Part shown: positions 1 through 5,524 of the stretch, piece after piece
Layout: every line of letters starts with the position of its first letter
How positions within the stretch are numbered: the first letter of the stretch is position 1
NCBI GenBank assembly: GCA_929200515.1
Contig: CAKNAD010000196.1
Span: 1-5,524, forward strand
Reading direction: 5' to 3'
DNA length: 5,524 nucleotides
Origin: Candidatus Gorgonimonas leptogorgiae
Lineage (GTDB): Bacteria > Pseudomonadota > Gammaproteobacteria > Pseudomonadales > Endozoicomonadaceae
Made by a program: the position numbers and the translations under genes
The notes under the pieces: model-generated
The model's database searches: none
What the model was told of the DNA's origin: nothing
Seen by the model: the letters and a program-made list of their open reading frames with translations, nothing else

Positions 1-1
1 T

Positions 2-1531
2 CAAAATTTTAAAAATAGTTTATTAGATAATATCAAAATTGCTAATTTTTATTTTGCATCAATATTAATAAAAGAGTTATACAGCAAAGTTAATCCAATT
101 CAGCAAGCAGTATCAGCAAAGTTTGTAACTAAATTATTATCTTGTTGTTATAAAAATAATCATGCAAGCAGATTAATTTTACCTAAAATAACTCAACATT
201 TAAAAGAATATATTACAGCTGAAAAAATATCGCAATTACCATTAGGTACATTAACAGATAGTATATTGAATACTGCAAAAATTACAGGTGGTAGAACTAT
301 TCAAGTAGATATATCAACAGAAACAGCTTTATTTTATAAATTTAGAAAACCTAAAGAGAAGTTAATAGAGTTTGTTAAAGAAGGTTATGTTTTTAATTTT
401 TTTCACCATAATGACTATGGTAAATCTTTAAAGCGCAAGTTAAAAAGTAGCATACCTGAATTACAAAAAATGGTGCGTATTCCAGTATCTAATTTACCTA
501 AGCATATTTTCAACTGTGAAGATGGTATTGATAAATTTACAGATAATCAAAATATTGAATGTGTAGATGTATTAGTATTTTCAGCTTCCATAGATTATTT
601 AAAATATGCTCATAAACTAGATAGCAACAATAAAGAAAATCCCTACCAAAAAGCAGAAGCGGGAATATTAAAAGCATGTCATGATATTGGATTATTCACA
701 TCTATAGGCATTTACCATACTAGTACCTTGCCAGCATATCACTTTGCTGGTGAGGGTCGTGAATGGGGAGCTTTGCATATGCTCTTTAGAAAAATAACAG
801 TAGGTTTTTGTCGAGGAGAGCTAAAGTATCCAGTTGGTAGTGATATAAATATGGTAGGTAAATTAGAAAAATGGGCTACTACGGCAACAAATAGGCCAGA
901 TTATGGTTATACTGGATTGCGTGATTTTGGTGATTGTGAATTTTTTGGTGAAATTTTAGGTGCATTGCAGTATCAAGATAGCAAGAATGTAAAAAATTTT
1001 CCAATAATTATTCAAAATATTCTAGCAGTAAATACTATTTGTGAATGCTTGTTAGCTGCGGTACTATTGTATTCTAGAATGCACAAAACTTCAATAGAAT
1101 ATCATTATAGAAATAACGAGTATAAACACAAAATAGCTAGTTTTATTGAAGAAATTTTTTCTAGTTTCTTAACAGGGCGGTTTCAGAATAATAATATTAA
1201 TTTAGCAAAGTTTATGCAATTATCAACAGATGATTATAGCAAATGGTTAGATCGTACTGTTACAGAAATTTTATATTGGACAGCAGAAAAACATGATGCA
1301 ATAGAAAATCAAACTCTTAATATAGATGTTAACGATCATGTTACAGAGCATATAAAAAATAGGAAATTACCAGAAGATTTATACGATAATTATGATATTC
1401 TAAGTAATCACAGTTTTAAATTTTACTATGATAATACAAACTTAGGATGCGATAACGCAACCTTCCCATTATTAGCATTAATGAAATTTATATTTCTATT
1501 TAATGTCCGGCTTCATGATCATATAGTCTAG
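2..1531 (+). CDS. Uncharacterised protein, 5'-truncated by the window edge (at least 509 aa)
   Basis: I do not recognise this protein. The frame ending at TAG 1529-1531 is open back to base 2. None of the 88 codons before 266 is ATG, GTG or TTG, and they translate as ordinary protein (for example KELYSKVNPIQQAVSAKF), so the TTG at 266 is almost certainly internal and the true start lies left of the window. It has no evident Shine-Dalgarno. Numbering from that TTG codon, there is an aromatic, Gly- and Cys-containing central part (about 140-240, with GREWGALHMLF and DFGDCEFFGEILGALQ), then a hydrophobic stretch at about 246-270 (PIIIQNILAVNTICECLLAA) that could be a membrane segment or a buried helix, then an acidic Asn/Asp-rich part, and a second hydrophobic stretch near the C-terminus (401-416). 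No catalytic motif is evident. It converges with the 430-aa gene, and the palindromic element starts 18 nt past its stop. Confidence is high that it is coding; function is unknown. Confidence 0.85.
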   Translation, partial: QNFKNSLLDNIKIANFYFASILIKELYSKVNPIQQAVSAKFVTKLLSCCYKNNHASRLILPKITQHLKEYITAEKISQLPLGTLTDSILNTAKITGGRTIQVDISTETALFYKFRKPKEKLIEFVKEGYVFNFFHHNDYGKSLKRKLKSSIPELQKMVRIPVSNLPKHIFNCEDGIDKFTDNQNIECVDVLVFSASIDYLKYAHKLDSNNKENPYQKAEAGILKACHDIGLFTSIGIYHTSTLPAYHFAGEGREWGALHMLFRKITVGFCRGELKYPVGSDINMVGKLEKWATTATNRPDYGYTGLRDFGDCEFFGEILGALQYQDSKNVKNFPIIIQNILAVNTICECLLAAVLLYSRMHKTSIEYHYRNNEYKHKIASFIEEIFSSFLTGRFQNNNINLAKFMQLSTDDYSKWLDRTVTEILYWTAEKHDAIENQTLNIDVNDHVTEHIKNRKLPEDLYDNYDILSNHSFKFYYDNTNLGCDNATFPLLALMKFIFLFNVRLHDHIV

Positions 1532-1549
1532 CACTTATTTCTTTGCTTT

Positions 1550-1807
1550 TATACACGTGGCAGTTAGAAATGCGGGTTTTCAGCAAGTGATTATAAGTTT
1601 TTAGCCACGGCAGTGTTAGTCTCGGCTAAATCAAGAAATACTAACGCGGGATAAAGGCTTAGAAGCCTTGCACTCTGGGGCTATTAAAAAAATCTACTTA
1701 ATCATTAAAACACTTTGAAATGCGCTTGCATTCGGGCAGCATTTTGCCTCGAATTAGATCTTTTTCTTTAGCCCTGAAACCTAGCATTCCCAGTTGCCAG
1801 GTGTATA
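1550..1807. mobile_element. MITE-like palindromic element, long copy 1 (258 bp)
   Basis: This is a non-coding element with imperfect terminal inverted repeats of about 34 bp. The left arm is 1550-1583, the right arm is 1774-1807, and 26 of 34 positions match; the tip is TATACACGTGGCAGTT. It aligns end to end with 3483-3750 at about 88% identity (about 30 mismatches over 258 bases, plus a 10-nt indel). It is visibly richer in G+C than its surroundings. Internal hairpins are AAGGCTT/AAGCCTT (1654-1669), AATGC/GCATT with a GCTT loop (1719-1732) and ATTCG-GGCA/TGCC-CGAAT (1730-1754). Both ends carry TA (1550-1551 and 1806-1807), compatible with the TA target duplication known for IS630/Tc1-mariner elements; assignment to that group is inference. 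It carries no transposase ORF, so it would need one in trans. It lies between convergent genes and overlaps the 3' end of the 430-aa gene. Its palindromic structure may also end transcription from both sides. Confidence 0.88.
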
Positions 1808-3073
1808 TACTTGTTCGATATCGCCGCCAATTTTATCTGCGCTAATAAGCTTAAAGTGAGAAATACTTGAGATTAGATCATAGATATCATCTACCGATGA
1901 AGTCTGGTATGATTTATTTAATAATGGCATAAATAAACAATAAACTTTACTTGCAAAACTTTCTGTAACACTTAAAGCAAGAAAAGTATCAATATTCATA
2001 GTATAAAATCCGGGTTTTAGATTGTTAAGATCATTTTTTAAAATATTTTCTACCTTAGAAGGACGTATAAATGTGTTGTCCATATTTTCTAGATATCGGT
2101 TCTTCATACCTATGTTGTATTTAACTATTATAGCAGCTATTATTATATCTTTTTCCTCTGCTGTGATATTTTGTTTATCTTGATAAATAAGTCGATTTAA
2201 TTCTAGTGCTAATAATGTATTTTCAATTATTTTTTTATTAACCGCGTCTTTCTCAATTTTTATATTTTTGTCATCGGTAAACAACTGTCTATAATTAAGT
2301 TCAATCCAGGTATCCACAATACCAATTAAAGTTGCGTTAAAAAAAGCAAGAGTTTGATCTCCTGATATGCCAAGCAACCAATATAAATTTTCAAATATTA
2401 TTGGAAAATCAGATGTGTCAAACAATGATGTATTGATTTGGCTTACAGATGGATCTTTTAAGTTTTGTTTCATAACATAGTCATTAAAAATTCTTTCTAA
2501 ACATTGTTTTTTACGTGTTAGGTAGTACATCCTAGGTTTGCTTCCCGCTATATCTCTAACAATTTTATAAACAATTTTTATAAAAACAGTATAAACACCA
2601 CTAACTATTATATCATGTAATATCCTACTAGAATAAGATACCTCTGTATTATTATATAATGAAGCACTTATTGCCGCTACTGAACCTAATAATATAGCTG
2701 TATTCCATGATGGAGGTGGGGATAGGTAAGTAATAGAATCGATATGTTCCCAAGCTAATTGTAGTTTTTTTTCATCAATACAAAGACCTAAATTAGAACC
2801 TTTACTCAAGTTATATACGCTTTTCAATTCTTCCTGTAAAGTATGGTCTGTACGATTAACAATCTTTACCTTATAGCAATGCATTTGTAATAAATTTTTT
2901 TGTTCTTCTGTGCTAGTATTTTTTATAATCGAGTCAATGATTTTATCTGTTTTAATGTTTCTAGCCATTAAATCATTTTTTAATACAGAATATCCACAAA
3001 AATGAAGTTTAGCTGTTGTAGGTTGGTTATTAGAAGTAACGTTAATTGGTGAGTTGATTGCATTAGCTAACAT
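1781..3073 (-). CDS. Uncharacterised 430-aa protein with two hydrophobic segments; C-terminus inside a palindromic element
   Basis: I do not recognise this protein. The ATG at 3071-3073 is supported by AGGAG eight nt upstream. The N-terminal third is polar, with no signal peptide. Residues about 124-140 (NTAILLGSVAAISASLY) and 151-172 (ILHDIIVSGVYTVFIKIVYK) are hydrophobic and follow a proline-rich LSPPPSW turn. They could form a membrane hairpin, followed by a basic stretch (KPRMYYLTRKKQ, about 179-190). The remainder looks soluble and alpha-helical, with one more short hydrophobic patch (IIIAAIIV, about 310-317). The last eight residues, YTPGNWEC, and the TAG stop are encoded by the terminal inverted repeat of the element at 1550-1807, so the tail is not native. 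In an empty site with one TA, the codon after Val-422 would be TAA. The gene converges with the plus-strand gene ending at 1531 and is followed upstream by a long repeat-bearing gap. Possible roles include a membrane or secreted symbiont protein, but the sequence does not establish one. Confidence 0.88.
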   Translation of the reverse strand: MLANAINSPINVTSNNQPTTAKLHFCGYSVLKNDLMARNIKTDKIIDSIIKNTSTEEQKNLLQMHCYKVKIVNRTDHTLQEELKSVYNLSKGSNLGLCIDEKKLQLAWEHIDSITYLSPPPSWNTAILLGSVAAISASLYNNTEVSYSSRILHDIIVSGVYTVFIKIVYKIVRDIAGSKPRMYYLTRKKQCLERIFNDYVMKQNLKDPSVSQINTSLFDTSDFPIIFENLYWLLGISGDQTLAFFNATLIGIVDTWIELNYRQLFTDDKNIKIEKDAVNKKIIENTLLALELNRLIYQDKQNITAEEKDIIIAAIIVKYNIGMKNRYLENMDNTFIRPSKVENILKNDLNNLKPGFYTMNIDTFLALSVTESFASKVYCLFMPLLNKSYQTSSVDDIYDLISSISHFKLISADKIGGDIEQVYTPGNWEC

Positions 3074-3081
3074 ATTTATAA

Positions 3082-3086
3082 CTCCT
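3082..3086 (-). promoter_or_regulatory. Shine-Dalgarno site of the 430-aa gene
   Basis: On the minus strand AGGAG stands eight nt before the ATG at 3073. This is ideal spacing and fixes that start. No convincing -35/-10 pair is seen upstream; a lone TATAAT (minus strand, 3169-3174) lacks a matching -35. Confidence 0.7.
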
Positions 3087-3268
3087 ATTGTAATATTTGT
3101 TGTAATTTTAATTTATTAGTGCATTAAATTGTGTAGTAGAAAAACTAGCAGATTGTTAAAGTACTTAAATTATATGCAGTTAGTAGATATATTTATTTAA
3201 ATAAATTAGAGTTATTTTATTAATACACAATATTTTTATTAGTGCTCCAACTATCTAGTGGTAATATA

Positions 3269-3344
3269 TATACAAAACAGTTGGAAGTAAAGGTTTTTAG
3301 TGAGTAATTAAACCTATTTTTACTAAGATCTGAAAACATGTATC
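3269..3344. repeat. Decayed short palindromic element (about 76 bp)
   Basis: The left end, TATACAAAACAGTTGGAAGT, matches the family terminus TATACACGTGGCAGTTGGAAGT except for a 2-nt gap and a few changes. Its continuation (TTTTTAGTGAGTAATTA) parallels the element at 5231-5298 read from its right end (ATTTTCAACAAGTAATTA). The inner arms AGTAAA...GGTTT and AAACC...TTTACT pair with a 4-nt bulge. The right end read in reverse (GATACATGTTTTCAG) still keeps ATACA, GT and CAG at terminus positions. It is clearly related on the left; the right boundary is uncertain. Confidence 0.5.
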
Positions 3345-3482
3345 TTCAAGTAGAAGGCGTATATTTATTTAATGTTATCAAGTATGATTTTATTGATATT
3401 AATAGAGTTGTAATATAAAAAATCAGTTAATTAAATTAATAGCTAACTAAAAAAATAGAAAACAAACGAAACCTTGACAAAA

Positions 3483-3750
3483 TATACACGTGGCAGTTGC
3501 AAATGCGGGTTTTCAGCAAGTGATTGTAAGTTTTTAGCCAAGGCAGTGTTTTGCAGATTTAGTGTCGACTAAATCAAGAAATACTAACGTAGGATAAAAG
3601 CTTAGAAGCCTTGCCCTCCGTGGCTATTAAAAAGATTTAATTCATCGTTAAAACACTTTGAAATGCACTTGCATTCGGGCAGTATTTTGCCTCGAATTAA
3701 ACCATTTTACTTAGCCCTGAAACCTAGAATTTTCATCTGCCACGTGTATA
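3483..3750. mobile_element. MITE-like palindromic element, long copy 2 (268 bp)
   Basis: This is the second long copy, in the same orientation as copy 1. Its tips are a perfect 14-bp inverted repeat, TATACACGTGGCAG (3483-3496) against its complement (3737-3750). The repeat extends imperfectly to 34 bp, with 28 of 34 positions matching. It differs from copy 1 by a 10-nt insertion near 3549-3560, which completes a perfect 8-bp hairpin GATTTAGT-GTCG-ACTAAATC (3556-3575). The hairpins AATGC/GCATT (3662-3675) and ATTCG-GGCA/TGCC-CGAAT (3673-3697) are kept, while the AAGGCTT stem of copy 1 carries a mismatch here. TA occurs at both ends. It lies in the gap between two minus-strand genes and touches neither. 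The better tip symmetry suggests a younger or less eroded copy than copy 1. It has no coding capacity. Confidence 0.9.
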
Positions 3751-3864
3751 TAGCAACTCAATATTTACCTTGATATTTAAAAAATTATAATTTTACACTG
3801 TATGAAATTGAACGAAAATTTTTTTAATGTAGATATTACTAGCTTATAATAAACTTTATGTATC

Positions 3865-5136
3865 CTATACTTTCTTAATTGTGAAATTATCGTAATAGCT
3901 ATTTTCAGGTGAATTAGAGTTAAAATATAAATTGCCTGTAATAATCATTGGTGGTAGTTTTACTACAGCTTTTTCAGCTCCAAAAAAACTAACTACCTCA
4001 ATTCCATTACAAACTAATTGACTTTGCATTTGTATATTATTTCTTATATAATCAACATCTAAATTAAAAGTAAAATCATTAGTTAAATTTATATCGTAGT
4101 TTTCACTTGGTAAATTAAGCACTTGTTTTAAATGGTTTTTAAGTACTTGGCTACTAGCAACAGAGCCAGCTTGCGTTGCTTCTAGTAAAATTGCATTTTC
4201 TATTTGCTCTTGATTATCTAAAGAAGAAATACTAACAAAATCATGAACATTATTTCTACAGAAATCAACCCATTCTTTCATAGCGCTATTTTCATGACTA
4301 ACCTCTTTTTTTATAGCATTTTTTGCACAACAATCTTGAAAAATCTTGTTGCTTTTTGGTTCGGATTTCCAAATATTTTCCCCTTCTTTATTTAGAGTAA
4401 TATCAAGATTAAAATTTCTTGTTGAATCTCTAATACATTGATTAGTTACACTATCAGTATTTGATAAGTTCTTATATTGTGTATACTTAGTATAAGAATT
4501 TACAGCAGATAAGTCTGTGCTGTTTAATTCATCTTTATTTATTATTTTGTCTATAGATGCATTTTTAATTAATTGAGAGATTAAGCTATATAAAGTATTA
4601 TGTATTTTTTTTTGAAGAATATTCATTGGAGAACTATTTGCATAAAACCCGATGTCATCTAAGTTTTCGTTAATTTCATCAATGACTGCAATAAGATTAC
4701 TTAGATTATCTGCATCTATATTATGAGAGGTTGATATATAATTTATAAATGAATCTTGAAACTTTTGTTGATCTAAATTATTAAAAATATTTATTGTATC
4801 TTGATTAAGGTTATCTCCTGTTTGTATGGCTTTCATTAAATTAGAGTAGCTTTCTTGCAAATTTAAAGTATTACCTGAAATAGTGTCATGATTATTTGTA
4901 TTGACAGCAGATACCTTTCTATCTCTAATTTGTGTTTTAAGGCCATAACTTTCTGCATTAGTATCTTGATAAGTTTTTAGTTGCTCACTAGATACAGGTT
5001 TTACCTGAGGTGATGGCTTTGAAGGTTTTGATTTTACCTTAGATAATAGTGCTGGAGATTTTTTTTTATTTTTTAACATTTTATTATTATTAGCAAATTT
5101 AGCTTTTAGTTTGCTTATGTGGTTATGCATATCCAA
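3865..5136 (-). CDS. Uncharacterised 423-aa protein with a lysine-rich N-terminus
   Basis: I do not recognise this protein. The start is TTG (5134-5136), seven nt after AAGGAG. The in-frame ATG two codons later would be 13 nt away, so TTG is preferred. Residues about 9-48 are strongly basic and low in complexity (KNKKKSP, KVKSKPSKPSPQVKP), probably disordered and able to bind nucleic acid or acidic partners. Residues about 50-130 are polar and rich in Asn, Gln, Ser and Thr. Helical segments follow at about 140-200 (NLSNLIAVIDEINENLDDIG). A Cys-bearing stretch (FQDCCAKNA, about 266-274; EWVDFCRNN, about 288-296) precedes a C-terminal part with alternating hydrophobic residues, likely beta-rich (about 345-423). 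There is no signal peptide and no membrane segment. An uncharacterised secreted or structural symbiont protein is possible but unproven. Its 125-nt upstream region includes a short palindrome of the family described at 5231-5298. Confidence 0.87.
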   Translation of the reverse strand: MDMHNHISKLKAKFANNNKMLKNKKKSPALLSKVKSKPSKPSPQVKPVSSEQLKTYQDTNAESYGLKTQIRDRKVSAVNTNNHDTISGNTLNLQESYSNLMKAIQTGDNLNQDTINIFNNLDQQKFQDSFINYISTSHNIDADNLSNLIAVIDEINENLDDIGFYANSSPMNILQKKIHNTLYSLISQLIKNASIDKIINKDELNSTDLSAVNSYTKYTQYKNLSNTDSVTNQCIRDSTRNFNLDITLNKEGENIWKSEPKSNKIFQDCCAKNAIKKEVSHENSAMKEWVDFCRNNVHDFVSISSLDNQEQIENAILLEATQAGSVASSQVLKNHLKQVLNLPSENYDINLTNDFTFNLDVDYIRNNIQMQSQLVCNGIEVVSFFGAEKAVVKLPPMIITGNLYFNSNSPENSYYDNFTIKKV

Positions 5137-5143
5137 AATAACA

Positions 5144-5149
5144 CTCCTT
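5144..5149 (-). promoter_or_regulatory. Shine-Dalgarno site that selects the TTG start of the 423-aa gene
   Basis: AAGGAG on the minus strand ends seven nt before TTG 5136-5134 and 13 nt before the ATG at 5130-5128. The spacing favours the non-ATG start. A TATGAT hexamer just upstream (5154-5159) resembles a -10 box but has no clear -35 and would place the transcript start at the Shine-Dalgarno itself. Confidence 0.7.
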
Positions 5150-5230
5150 ATCTATCATACTATTTAATTAATTTCACTATGTTTTTTATTTAATAAAGCT
5201 ACAGTTAAATTTTATTTTTTACAGCATCGA

Positions 5231-5298
5231 TATACTACTAGCTTACGAAAGTGATAATTACTTGTTGAAAATCATCACTTCCAACTGCCACGTGTATA
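5231..5298. repeat. Short palindromic element (68 bp) of the same family
   Basis: The right end is a perfect copy of the family terminus (CAACTGCCACGTGTATA, 5282-5298). The left 29 bp (5231-5259) pairs with the right 29 bp (5270-5298) at 19 of 29 positions without gaps, including an AAGTGAT/ATCACTT core, and leaves a 10-nt loop. Read from its right end it follows the long copies for about 45 nt (TTTTCAACAAGTAATTA against TTTTCAGCAAGTGATTA), so it looks like a long element whose middle is deleted. TA is present at both ends. It lies about 95 nt upstream of the 423-aa start. Confidence 0.72.
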
Positions 5299-5300
5299 AA

Positions 5301-5324
5301 ACTAAATAAAAAAATTTATTTAGT
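5301..5324 (-). terminator. AT-only perfect hairpin, possible weak terminator
   Basis: ACTAAATAAA and TTTATTTAGT form a perfect 10-bp stem with a 4-nt loop. On the minus strand it is followed by TTTTATAC. It lies 125 nt past the stop of the possible partial gene at the right edge and directly abuts the short palindrome. With only one G-C pair near each end of the stem it would be weak, and a rho-independent role is inference. Confidence 0.3.
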
Positions 5325-5448
5325 AAAACCACTAGGCGTTGCACAGAATAAGTAGCATTTAATGCTCTGTATACAATTTAATTATAGACAACTTTTAGGT
5401 GTTTTAAAAATTTAACTAAATTATCTGTTTTTATAGTCTTTTTGGCTT

Positions 5449-5523
5449 TTAAACTGCGTTACTACTTTTAAATTTGGCATCTTGTGGTAAATATGAAAGT
5501 TCTTGTGCATGCATAGCATAAAA
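5449..5523 (-). CDS. Possible C-terminal end of a gene entering from the right (24 codons)
   Basis: On the minus strand a frame is open from the window edge to TAA at 5451-5449. It encodes FYAMHAQELSYLPQDAKF and six further residues. The composition (Ala, Glu, Asp, Gln, Pro) is more protein-like than the two overlapping minus frames. One of those is also open, to a TAA at 5423-5421, but gives a Lys/His/Asn-rich string typical of non-coding AT-rich DNA. The fragment is too short to identify. If real, it is followed by the 423-aa gene in the same orientation after about 310 nt. Confidence 0.3.
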   Translation of the reverse strand, partial: FYAMHAQELSYLPQDAKFKSSNAV

Positions 5524-5524
5524 A

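Larger units (their letters stand above)
3074..3864. other. 791-bp intergenic region with two palindromic elements
   Basis: No credible gene is seen on either strand between the start of the 430-aa gene and the stop of the 423-aa gene, which point the same way. The region contains the leader of the 430-aa gene (3074 to about 3180), a decayed short palindrome (about 3269-3344), long element copy 2 (3483-3750), and AT-rich filler. Just left of the decayed palindrome, CCAACT (3247-3252) faces AGTTGG (3279-3284), perhaps a remnant of another terminus. An AT-only palindrome AAAATTA/TAATTTT (3781-3794) lies 71 nt past the stop of the 423-aa gene; on the minus strand it runs into a T-rich tract and could be a weak terminator. 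Confidence 0.6.
5137..5448. other. Intergenic leader region upstream of the 423-aa gene
   Basis: No supported gene is seen here. It holds the Shine-Dalgarno of the 423-aa gene, a short palindromic element (5231-5298), an AT-only hairpin (5301-5324), and a bulged stem ACAGA/TCTGT with GCAT/ATGC (5343-5370). A TATAAT on the minus strand (5381-5386) could be a -10 box for transcription into the 423-aa gene, but no good -35 accompanies it. If transcription begins there, both palindromes lie in the 5' leader. Confidence 0.5.

Noticed and set aside
266..268. TTG as the start codon of the first plus-strand gene
   Set aside because: The frame is open and protein-like upstream to base 2 and there is no good Shine-Dalgarno before this TTG, so it is treated as an internal Leu codon.
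3169..3174. TATAAT on the minus strand upstream of the 430-aa gene as a promoter
   Set aside because: No -35-like hexamer lies at 16-18 nt spacing, and such hexamers are frequent by chance at this base composition.
3338..3418. 26-codon plus-strand ORF (MYLQVEGVYLFNVIKYDF...)
   Set aside because: It has no Shine-Dalgarno, begins inside a decayed palindrome, and its length is expected by chance in AT-rich DNA.
1550..3750. The two long repeats as a CRISPR array or rRNA/tRNA-type genes
   Set aside because: There are only two widely spaced copies with terminal inverted repeats, no regular spacers, and no tRNA cloverleaf or rRNA-like sequence.
1550..3750. Composite transposon formed by the two long elements around the 430-aa gene
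   Set aside because: Neither element carries a transposase, and the gene runs into one element in a way best explained by a single insertion at its 3' end. No outer target duplication spanning both was seen.
5421..5522. Alternative minus-strand frame open from the right edge (Lys/His/Asn-rich, 33 codons)
   Set aside because: Its composition looks like translated non-coding AT-rich DNA. The overlapping frame ending at 5449 is more protein-like, and neither can be proven.

Overview
The window is very A+T-rich. Its genes use A/T-ending codons, there are long AT-only intergenic stretches, and Shine-Dalgarno sites are normal (AGGAG, AAGGAG). This fits a bacterial genome of the obligate-intracellular or endosymbiont type, for example a Rickettsiales-like or other protist/arthropod symbiont. 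That placement is inferred from composition and repeat content only, because no phylogenetic marker gene is present. None of the proteins belongs to a family I recognise.

Layout. (i) 2-1531, plus strand: a long gene of unknown function whose start lies left of the window. The frame is open to the first bases with no ATG, GTG or TTG before 266, so the TTG at 266 is internal. (ii) 1550-1807: a 258-bp non-coding palindromic element (MITE-like) lying between two convergent genes. (iii) 1781-3073, minus strand: an unknown 430-aa protein with two hydrophobic segments. Its last eight codons and stop lie inside the element. (iv) 3074-3864: a 791-bp intergenic region with a decayed short palindrome (about 3269-3344) and a second 268-bp copy of the element (3483-3750). 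(v) 3865-5136, minus strand: an unknown 423-aa protein with a lysine-rich N-terminus, started by TTG behind a good AAGGAG. (vi) 5137-5524: leader DNA with a 68-bp short palindrome carrying the same termini (5231-5298), an AT-only perfect hairpin (5301-5324), and possibly the last 24 codons of another minus-strand gene.

The clearest biology is the repeat family. Two long copies (about 88% identical, plus a 10-nt indel) and two short ones share the terminus TATACACGTGGCAGTTG and appear to sit on TA dinucleotides, as IS630/Tc1-mariner-type derivatives do. No transposase is present here. If TA is the target duplication, removing the first copy from the sequence restores a TAA directly after Val-422 of the 430-aa protein. 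That insertion would then have replaced the original stop and added the tail YTPGNWEC. The genes do not form an evident pathway; the window reads as orphan genes separated by repeats.
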